Shown piece by piece: positions 47,974 to 60,585 of a stretch of 64,000 bases of DNA (positions are counted from its first letter, which is position 1; each line of letters starts with the position of its first letter). The DNA is from Polytrichum commune (lineage: Eukaryota > Streptophyta > Polytrichopsida > Polytrichales > Polytrichaceae). Where the stretch lies: contig OX485804.1 of NCBI GenBank assembly GCA_950295325.1, positions 32,924,001-32,988,000 of the forward strand, written 5' to 3'. The notes under the pieces are model-generated. The model was not told the DNA's origin and did no database searches. It saw nothing but the letters and a program-made list of their open reading frames with translations. The translations under genes and the position numbers were made by a program.

Positions 47974-49630
47974 GGGGATCTTCGCCCCGTTCCCATGCAA
48001 ATATTTGTTCTCACCGGTGGTTAACACTAGGGTCCAAGACTAAAGCAACTCCAAATTCGAGCAATCCTATTGGTCGAGAGCAAAAGTTTGGACCCAAGCG
48101 GTTTACACTAGGGTGCGAGTCCAAGGTATGAAAACATGCAGCGGTCTAAAGGGTGGAGTTAAGTTACATTAAGGTCAGATTTAAGAACCTTGAGCTTCCA
48201 AACATTAAAGACCGAGGCGGATGTTTTTGTTCAGGCAGTCATCGTTACCTAACCATACAAGTGTGCATGATTGTGTCCTAATCTTTTCATGTTCAACACA
48301 TACATGGTAGGTTGGGAATTCATGTGAACAATCCCAACTTAACACTGATTTCATCAGTATAGTAATATATATCATGAGACGTCCGATTTTCTTTAATGAG
48401 TTGTTGAATTGGACTACATTGGTATACGAGATTTTGGGAAGATTTTCCTTCCTTTTTATTTCAATTTATTATTATTATTTTGTGAGTATCTTCTCAACTA
48501 GCGATCACAAAATATTAATATGCTTTCAAAGACATTAGAGGGTATGGGGTTCCCTTAGGGTTTAAGTATCAAGGCAATATTGGGCAGTTATTAAGTGTTT
48601 ATGCTAATTACAACTCTAAATTGCTGACACTATATTGAGCTTGATAATTTTAGGTTGTGATAATTTTAGTAAACTATTTACTTTATGGCCGCGGTTATGA
48701 ATATATTACAACACACCAAATAGTTGTGGTTCCCTATCTTGATTAACAATCTCAATTCGTTATTTTTTTTGGTTGCACTAAATATTGAGACATTATTTTG
48801 AAGGCGATCCCCTTAACATGGCGACATCTCCATGATAGAATGTAACTAACGATATCATATTCGACATTATTTTGACTCTTGAGATTGTTGAAAGGAAATT
48901 GTTGCATACGAACATGTCTTTTTGCATGTCTCTCATCCATCCAACATAAAACTTGACCTTCTACAGGTTCGCAATTGTTTCATTTCATATGAGTTCCACT
49001 GGACTACTTTAGATATTTTATTTTAATGCTAATTCCAATGTCGAATCAACTTTCAAAAAGTAATCTCCAGGCTTCATAGTATTTAAAGACTTGTACGTTA
49101 GATGAATGAAAGATATGCTCATATAGGATAATCCCTCTCGCCTTATCAACCTATTATAGTTATAAGCATCTACGATCTCCAATATTTAGGTCTCAACAAT
49201 TGTGAAAGTTAGCAATAACCATATTTATTGGGAATTTTCTATGTGTCCACAAGCCTTTCTTGAAATTTTCTATGTGTATCAAAACCACAAATACATCAAA
49301 ATCTAGAATGATCAAATCTTGGGACATAATGCATTTTGCCCCAACGGAGCGCTTTGCCCATGCACTCCTTTGGACATAATGCCCAATATACATGTCCTTT
49401 ATGTCTTTTGCATAAATTCAAAAGAGCTTCATGCAAGGGAATGGCCTTTAGGGTGTGATCTATGAAATTGGTGAGTCCATAGACCCGGGAAAGTCTTGGG
49501 TGGAAGGACTCAACCAATGTAAAGATCTGGGATTATTTTTCATTCTGTGGGAACTTGGATTTTTGTAATGCCCTTTGGAAAATCCGACGGACAATTACAA
49601 GGAATGATGGTCCTAGTGAATAACTTATAG
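47974..49630. other. Non-coding
   Basis: Upstream flank of fibrillarin 2. It has diverged from the copy-1 upstream flank beyond about 47980. No gene seen. Confidence 0.5.
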
Positions 49631-49781
49631 CCCACCCACACTTACTGGTGCGGGCCACCAATGAACGGTTCCTACCAGTATTGGTTACATTTAGTGGCTT
49701 TCATTGGCTAAACCAACTCTAAAACTGGTCCATGCTGGTAAGAATCGTTCACTAGTGGCCACACCAGTTCATGTGGGTGGG
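49631..49781. mobile_element. 151-bp foldback MITE
   Basis: Two ~50-bp arms (CCCACCCACACTTACTGGTG from 49631, and the inverse of CCCACCCACATGAACTGGTG ending at 49781) are inverted copies with about 80% identity around a ~50-bp centre. The class is uncertain because no clear target duplication flanks it. Confidence 0.7.
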
Positions 49782-51301
49782 TTGTTAGAAGCACAAAACT
49801 ATCCCATGTAGTGTTTGGGCAGATTTTGGGCTAAATAAGTTGATATCCAAGTGTTTTCAAGTTCAATTGGATGCATGATGATGTCTTTCACTTTTTTTTT
49901 AATTATTAACTTAAAAGTAGAGTAGAAGCACCCATAACCGATCACTTGAGAGATTCTACGCCAAATCTTGAGAAGCACAAGGTGGTGGAATTTTTTCTTG
50001 TGAAATTATTGTGAATTTTTGAAGCCAAAAGTTGGTCTGAACATATTGCCAATGTCTAGAGTCCGGTGTAACCGCTCATGTCTCCTTACTTTAGCACTCA
50101 AAACTAGGACATGTGTCATGGCACTATTGGCTATGATCTTATTGAAATTCAGTCCCGCCCTTGTTGAAATTTTTGTACCCTATAGATTGCCGATGGGGCC
50201 CAAATTGGGAATAAGTGTCTCTACTATATAATCCATAGAGCTTCGACAACGATTGACAATTTGTCTAAAGTCTTGAACTTGAACCGGTTATTTCGTAAGC
50301 TCAACTGGCTCGTTTGAACTAACTAGTGGTCGGATGTCCCCGTTCATAGACCCAAACCCCTGCAAAATTTGCAGGCACTGTCCTAGGGCTCCACAATGTA
50401 CTCCCTCTCACCCCCCCCCCCCTATACGTACCATAACTTGACTAAAAATTGGTTGATACCCTTGCTGATCACTGACTTAGGGTGAGTATTCATGTAGGCT
50501 GCTCGCCCATCATATTCTAATGGGAATAAGGACAAACCAACCCAAATGTAGATTGAATTTGGTGGGGTAGGGTTCATGTGTGCCAACTATCGCCAAATAT
50601 ACCAATTAGTGAGGGTGGTACCAATTCAAGTCACACACACAATCTAGCCAAATCTCAAAGTTATCGAGGGTTGAAGCTGCTACTAAGTGACACTAAATTC
50701 ATGAAGATGGTAAATTCTATGCTCATTTATCATACATTTATGTGGAGAATTAATGCATGCTTGTGATTAGTGTGTGCCACATCCTTGTCAATGAATAATG
50801 CTTATACTTTTAGCGATTAGTCTTGAGTGTTGGTACTTTAATGAATAAGTTAGTGTCAAGTGCATGTACTTTAATTGAATATTGCCAAGTGTTGAGATGA
50901 ACAATGCTCCCTAGATCTTTTGGTGGCACTAATTCATAGCATAAAGAAATTTAGTATCATCATCACTGATTTCTCACACTCACTAATTAGTATATTCAAT
51001 GTAGCTATAATACTCTCATCTTCTCAAATTCAAGCCCATCCACTAACCTCCTCCTTCAAGTTATCAAGGATGGACCTCCTGCTTTAATCCTTCAATGACC
51101 AACACTTGTAAATTAAAAATGTTTTAGTGGGTGCATGAAAATCTAGTGGCCCATGTCCATGGCCCTCCACATTCTAATAGGCCATCATAATGTGGTTGAT
51201 TGACAACTTGTGCTTATCTACATGAAAACACCTCCAACCCACTATTATCTAGAATCTAGGGGTGAGCAGCCTACATGCAAACTCACCCTTATATAATTTC
51301 C
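49782..51301. other. Non-coding
   Basis: No gene seen. C12 at 50411-50422. Confidence 0.5.
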
Positions 51302-51356
51302 GATAACCGGCTGATATGAACTAGGATAACCGGCGGTTATCATATCTGATAACCGG
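51302..51356. promoter_or_regulatory. Triple GATAACCGG array with palindrome
   Basis: GATAACCGG occurs at 51302-51310, 51325-51333 and 51348-51356, each 23 bases apart. The middle copy is half of a perfect palindrome GATAACCGGCGGTTATC (51325-51341). It lies about 265-320 bases upstream of the Rsm22 ATG, next to a telo-box. It could be a multi-site operator for a dimeric factor or a local tandem repeat. Confidence 0.5.
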
Positions 51357-51421
51357 CCAAACAGGTTTTGGATTCCAGAGGCACAGAGACTCATATGCTT
51401 CGAAATATTGGACTCAGGGTT

Positions 51422-51430
51422 TTAGGGTTT
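51422..51430 (-). promoter_or_regulatory. Telo-box upstream of Rsm22
   Basis: AAACCCTAA (TTAGGGTTT on the plus strand), 190 bases upstream of the ATG, matching the motif found before both fibrillarin genes. Confidence 0.6.
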
Positions 51431-51619
51431 AAGGATCGAGGTTTTGCGTCCAGTGATAGATTCTGCGCGAGACTTCGTGTAGGGTCTGGACCAAGCGGAT
51501 CGAGGCAGTGACAGAACCTCTGAAATCAATTTTGCGGCAGTGTAGGTAGACACAGTGAAGGAATTCATTGTGGAATTTTTTGCAATTCATTTGATGGATT
51601 AGAAGCAAGAGTTGAGAGC

Positions 51620-54600
51620 ATGGCGAGCTCAATGGCAGCCGAAGTAGGGCAAAAGGCTTTCACATTGGCAGGACTTCGCGCAGCTTCATGTCAGACTCAA
51701 GGGTTGCTCCGGTTGCCTCCTTCGCTACAATCTGCAATTTCTGCATTTATTGGCGGTGCGTATCTCATCTCACAGTCACCCGTGCTGAACTGGCATTTCT
51801 TTGGCAATCTGGCAAAAAGCAGCAGTGAGGTGTTCAAAATTTATTAAAGAGAAGTGGAAGGATATGAGGATACGGGGATATCAATTTGAGGATATTGAGC
51901 GTGGTGAATTTGGTATGCTCTCAGATGTGTCTTGTATGTGAATTTGATACGGAGTCATAATATTCCAATAAGTTGTTGCGCGGGACTTCACTTTGTGATT
52001 GCCCATGGCATTTATTGGCAATTTGTTCTGTGCAATTTACGCTGTTAAAACTACACTGAACATCTGATGATTTAGTGTGGCCCACACTATTCATCATCAA
52101 CCCGCATTAGTTGTCTTGTAATCAATGGGTGACAACTATGTAGAGAGGGTGTCACTTGACACTTGGTGTTACATGGCAATTCCAATCAACATGACACCAA
52201 TTTTAATGCCGCACTAAATTAGATGTTAAGTGTAATGTTGCAATCAAGTTGAAAGTGATATGAGACTAATCCTAACTTTAGTTCATCAAATTGAACCTGT
52301 GTGCGTGAGTGTTGCCACTTTGTTTTGTGTGGGCGACCTCATGTAAAACATTTGGAACTGATGACGGTCATCGTTTGGCATTTCAGATGTTCTGAGAAAG
52401 GGCTAAACATCAGGGTGTGAGGTTTAGAACATCTACATTATAATTTGCTCAAAGGTGACAGGTTCAAGCGAATGAGCTTGGACTTAGGCCCCCTTTACAT
52501 TAGACAGGTTGAGAGCTCGTAGAAGGGAGCCTTCTCGTTGGTGGGGAGCCTCTTACACATGCTTGTTCACTGAAGTTCACGTTACACTTGAGCTTTCAAT
52601 TTAAGAGCTGGAACTCTGTACCCGGGCTTGTAATCGGGATGGATCCCATATGGAATGACTACGACAAGCTCTCTGTCATTGTTGAGAAGCTCTCTGTCAA
52701 GATTCTAAGCTAAGTAGCTTAGGAGTGTTGAGAGTTCGAGGTCACAATTTGTGGGTCCCAAGCCATTGGGCTTTCGAGTATTCTTTGGCTTGTCATGATT
52801 CCATTTTTGTTAGGATCATTCCCCCCTTGATAGCTCACCTTGAGCATGGCCACTTTACACTAGCTCAAATTTTGAGAGCTTGAAGATAGGTCAAGCTCTC
52901 AATTGTTTAAGCTTTGGATGAAAGATTGTCAACTCCAAGTATCAAACTCCTTACACTTGCAAGTTCTAGCTCTGAAGTCAAGCTCTAGTTTAAAGGGGGC
53001 CTTAGTGATGATTGTTGAAGGGTACTTAACTGGCAAGAGGAGAGTATACGATGAGCTGCAATAGCAGTGAGACATCTGCCCACTCAACCTGCTTATTGAG
53101 CATGATGTCATGGTCTGCTTGTGGACAAAATCCGGAGGTTATGGATGGAATGCTCTCTGTGTTTACAGAAAAGCACAAGGGAGTTGCTGGAAGTGCTCTC
53201 CATTTGGATGGGCAACTGATTATGGTGCTTGAGATCGTAACACAAGCGTTGGATTGATTTGAGGAAGGCAACTATATGCATAAGTGAGATATAGATGGTT
53301 TTGCTAATTATAGAGGAATGAGATTCTGGAATTCAATATAGTGATTTGACTGTCTTTTTTGATTGGTTAATATTGAAGAAGTTGCTTGAAGCAGTCTATG
53401 GGGACCTTGGGAGCTTGACTTCTGGTGTTAAGACATCCTACAACATGCCACTTTTCTACAGCAGTGTTTTGTGTTTTACAATTTGTGCATTTGAGATCAA
53501 TGTCCAGATCGTGACATCAACAAGTTTATTAAAGTAGCACGAAAAGCTGACATGTTTGGCATCTCATAAGCTTTTTTTAATTTCATTTTTTCAGATATTC
53601 CTACAAGGGAAGTGAAACAAAGTGTGGCACGATTGACGGCAAATATGAAAGCCCGGAAAGAGGCCACAATAATCTCTATGGATAGAGATGGGGTTGAGGG
53701 CTCAGATGATGCACAGGCAGCCGTCGAGGAGTACATGGGAAGAACGACCCCAACACACACCCGCTTGAGTAAAAAGCTTTTCTCCCCTGCTCAGGCACCA
53801 CTTCAATATGATTACGAGGAGAAAAATACTGCTGCTTATGTGGCAGCTCGTATGCCAGCTGTGTATGGTGCTGTCCATCGTGTTTTATCAGAGGTGTGAC
53901 TTCTGATCACGGTGGCAGCTTTTCTTCCTTTTAGTCAATGGTTTTGGGGTTGATTTGAAGATGTCAATTAGTAGATTCATATCGAAGAAGCAAGTTGATC
54001 CAATAATTAAGGAAAGAAAATGAAGCTTCGTGTATAAACTATATGTAGCAATACACATTTCCATGCAATCTATGTATTGTCTGCTGGAAAATGAATCATC
54101 TATGTGCTGAAGCCTTGGCAATGTATGGGCAGGGTGACAATTGTAGTGTTGGCCATTGAGATTGCTCATACATGCTTTTATGTCCTGGTTTTGTGATTGA
54201 TTTTCTGCTCCTTTTAAGCTGTACCAGAAATTTACTGGAGGATGACAGTGTAGGCAACTTCAGTGGCATATCTGTAGTTGGCAAGCAATAAGCTGCCACA
54301 TCCTCACTTTGATCACTGTATGTGATTTCACCATTTTTGGGTTCATTGTTGTTGTAATAGGTTTCCTCAAGACTTCCTGAATTCAAGCCCTCTCGAATTC
54401 TAGACTATGGCTCAGGTCCCGGAACTGTGCTATGGTACTCCCATACTTCTGCCCTGCTGACATATTCACAATGTGTCACTTATCATGTTGTACCTAGAGT
54501 AAGAACTTCTACATTTCTTATGAAAACAAGTTTCGTGATAAGGTGCATTGATGACAACTGCAATCACAACTAGTTTACCTTGGCCAACTACGATACAAGG

Positions 54601-57600
54601 TGCAGTTGGGAGTAGTTGCGATGGTTGTAGTTTACTTTCTCTGGATCTATTTTGTTTGTAGTTACTATGTGGCACCGGGAAAGAACTTCAAGGTCAAAGC
54701 ATAGGAGAGGATTTGTAGGACGCATTTAGTCTTAGACAAACTTTCCACTAGAGTCCCTAAATTGTTTGTCTCAAAGCCACCGATTGCACCAATAGGAGGG
54801 GCGATCATTGAGGTTAAATCCACTCTTCTTTTGTAGTTGTGGTTGAAAGTGGGCCCAAACCACAACCACAACCACTTGAGTAGTTGTGTATAAACACACC
54901 TGAAGCCTCACATGTCCAACCAAGAGATTTTCATATTTAAGGTGTTTAATGAAGACACTTAAATTTCACTAAGGGGACACTGTTTTGTGCAGGGCAACAA
55001 GTGAGGTGTGGCCCAAACAAGTAGAGCATGCAAATCTGGTGGAACCATCTCGAGCAATGACGACGGCTTGCCGTACACTCTTGCAAGGTGTAGCATCATG
55101 CTTCATCATTGTTTTGAAAACTTCTTGTAGAGTGGGTTGTAGATCAATTCAACATTGTGTATCTCTCTTTGGGGTGCATATTGATTGCCATGTAGCCAGG
55201 CATGATTTATTGGGTCCATCTATCTCCCATGTGAGTGAGTCATGATAAGTCATTATTTAATCTAAAATCAACCCAAAAGAAGTGCTGGTGAAACAGGTGA
55301 GGATATGAAAGGCTGCTGATAAAATTCGTTCCCTGGGGCCGTTGAATCTGGGCAGATGTGGAGGACCTTCCACTTGTCAAAGTCCATCCAAGCCTTGCTT
55401 TGTTCTCTCGCAGTTTACGGAAAAATACTCGGCACCATGATCTTGTCATATCTGTAAGAAAACCTTCCTTCACATTTGACATCATGTCTATAGTAACATA
55501 GAATGTGGGATCGCTTTGATGCAATTAAGTATCATCTGTAGCAGTTTATATCCTGATTGATACGTTTTTGTGAATCTGTGAGGTTTGTTTGTAACCTGTG
55601 TAACAGAGCTTTATTTGTGATGAGAAGGTCATGGTATAATACTCACTTTGAATTAGTCATGCTCCTCCTCAAAGTGATCCTTGGTCACCTGGCATCTTTT
55701 ATCGAATGCTTTCTAGCACTTAGGCTTAGTGGTGTCCATTGTACCTTTGGGTATCGGTTGGGTAGGTTCTTTGATACCATTTTTGATGTTGTGTATTGAT
55801 ACTATGTGTTCACCTATATTCTGGTCCAACATTGGTATAGAGGTATAGAATAAGTGGGCAACATAAGTGTAATATAATGACACCATCACCTTGGTCCTTT
55901 GGAGGTGGGTATAAGCAGGCTCGGCTTAGGCCACTTTTGGTCCTTGATATGTGTGAAGGTATTATGTGTGTTTCCATGTCTACAACGTTGGTTTAAATAC
56001 TTTCACAAAGAGAAAGAAAATTCAAGAGTGTTCAAAGCAATTGATCAAACTTTATCTAGCAGAAGAGCATATAGAGCTCAACCTCTAATAATGTCTACTT
56101 GATTGTTATGTAAGTATACATAGATCAAACATTTTTATTGTGTAAAACAATTCTCATGTTTTTTCACTTACATTTTCATTTGTCGATTTTACCTGTGGGT
56201 GCAGTCGTATGCACTGGGCGAGTTGCCAACAGCAGCAGAGCGCATTACTACAGTGCGTCAGCTGTGGGCTCTTACAAGTGACCTTCTTGTGAGGATCAGA
56301 CCCTTGCACAAAATCACACAAGTTTTCATGTTTAGAGCCATTCTTAATATGTTCTCTCTGCAGCTGATTGTCTTTGGAACTGGTCATTCTCATACTGGTA
56401 AATGTATTATATGTTAGTTAGGTATGGCCTATCTGCTTGAAAGTGTATATAAAGGGCATCAAGTTGCAGTAAAATCCTACCACCATATTGCTGTTGGAAT
56501 TTTGGTGCTTTACATGTTTGTGCTGACCTATTTGTGAATGCATATGGACTGCCTGTTGTAGAATTGGAATGGTTCACATGTGGCAATTCAATTGTTTGAG
56601 CCCAGTGTGCTGACATTCATAGTAATTTGTCAAGATTGTTCTGTCTGCTTATGCAAGTTTCATGGGATTTTGATCATGGCTTGTGGTTAAATTGATTCAT
56701 ATTCTCTTTGTTGAGTAGGTTTTAATTGAGCCTGGGACACCCCAAGGCTCGAGTCTTGTACGAGAGATGCGAGCTCATATACTTCAAATGGAGAAGAAGG
56801 TACTGCAAGGAATACTATGTACTTGAGTTTGTCTGATCAATGCGAAACTTGGCAGAGGTCCTATTAGGTGGCGTGCAGATTCCAGATAATGTCGAGGGAT
56901 AATTTAGTATTAACTTCACACAATCTTGTTCCTTGATTCAAGATAATATCAGTCATTATGTAACACTTAGCAACACCTATTTCCCTGGATTGTCACAGGC
57001 ATTTTGATTTCATTAATTGCAGCTACAATTGGAATTGCAAGTATTTGTAAGATATTTTGTGATTTTTCAAAGGTTATGAAAGGAGGAAGTCTTGTAGACA
57101 ATGTCCTTTGTAGGGTCTAACACCAAGAGTTCCGAATTTAAGTATACAAGAGATTTTTCTCTGTTGTAAAGGACTCTTGAAATTATATTGTAAAGTATTT
57201 AACTTTTCAAACACAACCTAGGGTATGACAACAAAGTGAGTATGACTCTTTCTCCTTCCAAGCATCAATTTCTAGTGGATCTAGTCTCGTCAGGGAAGAA
57301 ATCCATGTTAAGGACTTATGTTTGGTATACTTCAAATCCTTTGTAGGAATTACCCCTGCATTACATACTAATAAATAGCACCAGTAAAACATATTGCCAT
57401 GTTATGCCGGATAGTTTCCAACTGATCAATTTCAGTGCTGATGTTACGCAAACCATTAGTCAAGCCACAGAAAGGGGCTAGGATTCTGAATGTCTCATTT
57501 GCATGTTTTCTTGTACATGTTTTGACATGAGGTACTGTTTTGTGAACAGAAAATGCGGCGATCAGTTCAGAATGCTGAAGACAGTACTGTTGAAACAGAC

Positions 57601-60176
57601 TCTGGGAGGATGGGTGCTTTTGTTGTTGCTCCGGTGAGTATCCAGCGAAGACAGTGCACCATATTGTTAGATTTGCTGTATTTTGATTCCAACCACCATT
57701 CTCTTTTCTTGTAGCTTATACCTGCACTTGACGCCTGCATTAGAGTTTTCCCTTAACTCAATGGGACTTTTTGTTGGGAGTTGGCCCCCTCTGATATCCC
57801 ATTGGTTGTTTGCATGCAATATGAATAATGTCTTATCACTTGTGGTGCATGCTGGAGGCAGTGTTTGAGTTGAATGAAAGGCAACCTATCTCGGTTCATT
57901 GAGGCAAAACTCATCTCTTGACATGCCAAAATGAGTTTGACCCTCAATGAACCGGTATAGAATGTTCTTCATTCAAACCTCCACACTATCTCCAAGCATG
58001 CACCGAAAACTTACCAAACATGGAAGGTCTTGTATGCAAAACAACCATCTCCCAACCAAAAGTCTTGTTGAGTTAGAGGATAATTCTATTTTATAATGTC
58101 CTCCATGCTGACTCAGTCAGGTTGAATGTGGAGAAGGAAGCATAGCATGGGGTCCAGTCAGGTTTCATTGCACGGTTGTCACGAGTGTGCGACCACAGGA
58201 TATAATAACACATGAGGTGATGAAATAGGGACTGAGTTCTCAAGAGATCGGGAAAATGAGGACCAGAGAAATACTGAGTTGGGTGGCCCAATCACTAAAC
58301 CAGCCAAACATGCCACAACCTACCCAACCAAATTATCTAATTTGACTTCTGTAAAAAGCTGTTTAATTGGTGAAATTTGACGTATTTGCAGTGCCCGCAC
58401 GATGGTCAATGCCCAATGGACAAGACTGACAAGTGGTGTCATTTCATTCAACGAGTACAGCGAACTCCTTCCCAGCGCATTACCAAGGTTGTTGCTTCCT
58501 TCAGTTACTCCCTATCCCATCAAAATGTTTATGTGAAAACATGAGTCATTTAGAGTCTCGATCAAACAAATAGTAACTGTGGTGCCTCAATACAAAGACT
58601 ATATACATATTTACTTACTACATATGTGAGGTGGACTACTTTCCAAGCAAGAAGTGCAGGTCTAGTTCTTTGCCTACTTATTCACAAGAAATTTCTTGAC
58701 TCTCATTTGATTGTCTAGCCCATGGTGTGGTCTCTTCATATAAGCTGTGTGATCCTTATATGGTCTCTCTTCTTAATCAGACACCTATATTTGAGTGGTA
58801 CATGGCAAGACTTCCAGTTAAGAATGGACACTAAATATACATGTGTTACTAAGAGATATGTGCTCAAAATATAGATGCCATTATAGGTTCAACAATGAAC
58901 ACAATTGGGAGGGCCTCTGTGACCTCTACTCCAATTTTAAAACTCGAAATGACAGTCTGTGTGATTCATTGCAATTGCTAACCGGTTGAGACAATTTCTG
59001 AGCTGATGCAACAGAGAGTTGTCTGTGGGGTTGAATGTGCCCACAATGGGGCCACATACCTTAGTTCTAAAGCTTCCAAATCTGTGTTGCATGTGTAGAG
59101 GCATAGTAGCCAGGCTCTACGGGCTTTTGAGGATGAGAAATTCTCTTTTGTAGTACTCCGACGCGGCATCCGACCCAGGTACACATCATCCTACCTTTTG
59201 ATGACAACATATTGTCCCCAGCTGTTCTATACATAAGGTAGACGTGCCTAATTTGGTTACTTATCTTAATTGGACACTATATTTGAGTGGTATGTGGTTA
59301 GGTGTGGCTCCAAGAACGGATGCCAACAAGAAATGTGCTTAAACGAGATTGGACTAAGCCTCAATAGTTAACATGATTGGGTGTGTGTGTGTGGGGAGGA
59401 CCTATATGACCATATGATGATAAAGAGAATACTCATTTTGATAATGAATAAAATATTTATATGAGCTTTTAAAATTATGGGGAAAGTGGCTACTGCCTTG
59501 GTTTGGATTTGGATTTGGATTTGGATTTGCTAACCATCCTGCACTAAATGGTGTGGCTCATATTCTAGGAGAAGTGCGCTAGTTGGAAAAAGTAACCATT
59601 TATGACCCATCTACCTTACATCTCTTCACATTCCTAAGTTGGCAAGTACAACATCACCACATTTCTTTGTTACAAAACTGTTGTTTTGGGCTACAGCTTT
59701 AGGGTTTGTCTCTGGTGATCTATCTCTATGTCTCTCACGATGTACCAAAATGTCTCTGCAGTCTACCCTATCCCTTAGAGGGCCTCCAAATTGTGGCACC
59801 ACCTGAAGACTCAGACATTGGCCACGATGACGATTTTGAAGTTATGGAAGAATCTGCAAGTGGTGAGGTTTTGGCTCCTCCAGATGCGGAGGAGCAAGTA
59901 GATGGATCCGAAGAGGAGTATGAGGAGGAGGAAGAAGAAGATGAGGAATTAGGCGAAGATGATGATAGTGTGGCTGATGTAGGAAGTGGGTGGGCACGAA
60001 TTGTGAGGTCACCGGTGCGGCGGGGTCGTAGGACAATACTAGATTTATGCATGGCAACCGAGAAGGATGGCTCGCGGGGCGTAATCACACGTGTTGTTTG
60101 CTCACGAAGAGGGCATGCGGCACCCCTCCATCCACAGGCTCGGAAATCGCGATGGGGCGATCTCTGGCCCTGCTAA
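51620..60176 (+). CDS. RSM22: Rsm22/METTL17, mitochondrial ribosome assembly protein
   Basis: Eleven exons: 51620-51755, 53595-53893, 54361-54434, 54993-55087, 55356-55453, 56205-56288, 56719-56799, 57550-57633, 58392-58487, 59099-59178 and 59762-60176. All junctions are GT-AG and the phases agree, giving 513 residues. The family acts in assembly of the mitochondrial small ribosomal subunit and has a methyltransferase fold. Landmarks are YVAARMPAVYGAVHRVLSE (126-145), motif I ILDYGSGPGTVLW (158-170), NLVEPSRAM (184-192), SYALGELP, VLIEPGTPQGSSLVREMRAH (from 263), and the C-terminal QARKSRWGDLWP. Cys318, 324, 333 and 472 (CPHDGQC, WCHF, LDLC) match the iron-sulfur ligand pattern described for METTL17. 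Residues 391-449 form an acidic linker. The N-terminus is Ala/Ser-rich, a plausible targeting region. Introns hold a MITE, a foldback element and old repeats. Confidence 0.93.
52487..53001. mobile_element. PIF/Harbinger-like (Tourist-type) MITE in Rsm22 intron 1
   Basis: This is a 515-bp non-coding element. The left end GGCCCCCTTTACATTAGA mirrors the right end (inverse of GGCCCCCTTTAAACTAGA), with 16 of 18 positions matching. It is flanked by TTA on both sides (52484-52486 and 53002-53004), the 3-bp duplication of this superfamily. Internal short motifs (gagagctc, caagctct) recur in both orientations. Confidence 0.82.
57844..58004. mobile_element. Foldback element in Rsm22 intron 8
   Basis: Inverted arms begin GGTGCATGCT (57844) and end AGCATGCACC (58004), with interior pairing of 'ggttcattgagg' and 'cctcaatgaacc' and of 'aaaactcat' and 'atgagttt'. 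The length is about 160 bp and it is non-coding. Class and target duplication are unresolved. Confidence 0.65.
58770..59062. repeat. Dispersed repeat family F, copy 2 (Rsm22 intron 9)
   Basis: Partner of 7595-7935. It ends only about 36 bases before exon 10 (59099), so the branch-point and polypyrimidine region of this intron lies at its edge. Confidence 0.6.
59230..59645. repeat. Dispersed repeat family A, copy in Rsm22 intron 10
   Basis: Partner of 1180-1880 without the Stowaway insertion. A (GT)n run (about 59379-59392) and four 'ggattt' hexamers (59503-59528) lie within it. Confidence 0.65.
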
Positions 60177-60585
60177 CTTAATTTGATGGTGTTTTAGTCC
60201 TTCAAAAGAAAATTTTAGACACACATGTCATGTTTGTTATGTCTGGAGATGACTACAGATTGGACACCATATGAATAAAGATTGAATTTACACTGACACT
60301 TGAATAGGCACCCAAGAAAATTACCATGCATTCAACCAAGTAATAATGAGTTGTGCAATGGAGTTTTCCTTGAAAGAAGTTGGAACCCATAGTTTAGTAT
60401 AGGTAAGTACTATGGGCATGAACGAGTTGAACAAGGGAAAAGTTCTCATACTTATTCAAATTGAAAACTGCGTAGCCTCAAGCTATAATGCAGCACAAAT
60501 CGACAACAAAATGATTTGTGCAATTTGAAACCAAAGATTGTGACACTAAAGATGATTTCATCGTCACAATCGAGGTATAAAAACT
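60177..60585. other. Convergent intergenic region
   Basis: 409 bases separate the stop codons of the two converging genes, so their 3' UTRs probably abut or overlap. No other feature seen. Confidence 0.6.

Noticed and set aside
53026-53271. Overlapping 60-81-codon frames in Rsm22 intron 1
   Set aside because: No motif, on both strands, and not needed for the continuous Rsm22 phase.
59768-60088. Ser-rich minus-strand frame over the last Rsm22 exon
   Set aside because: Antisense of the acidic Glu/Asp linker.
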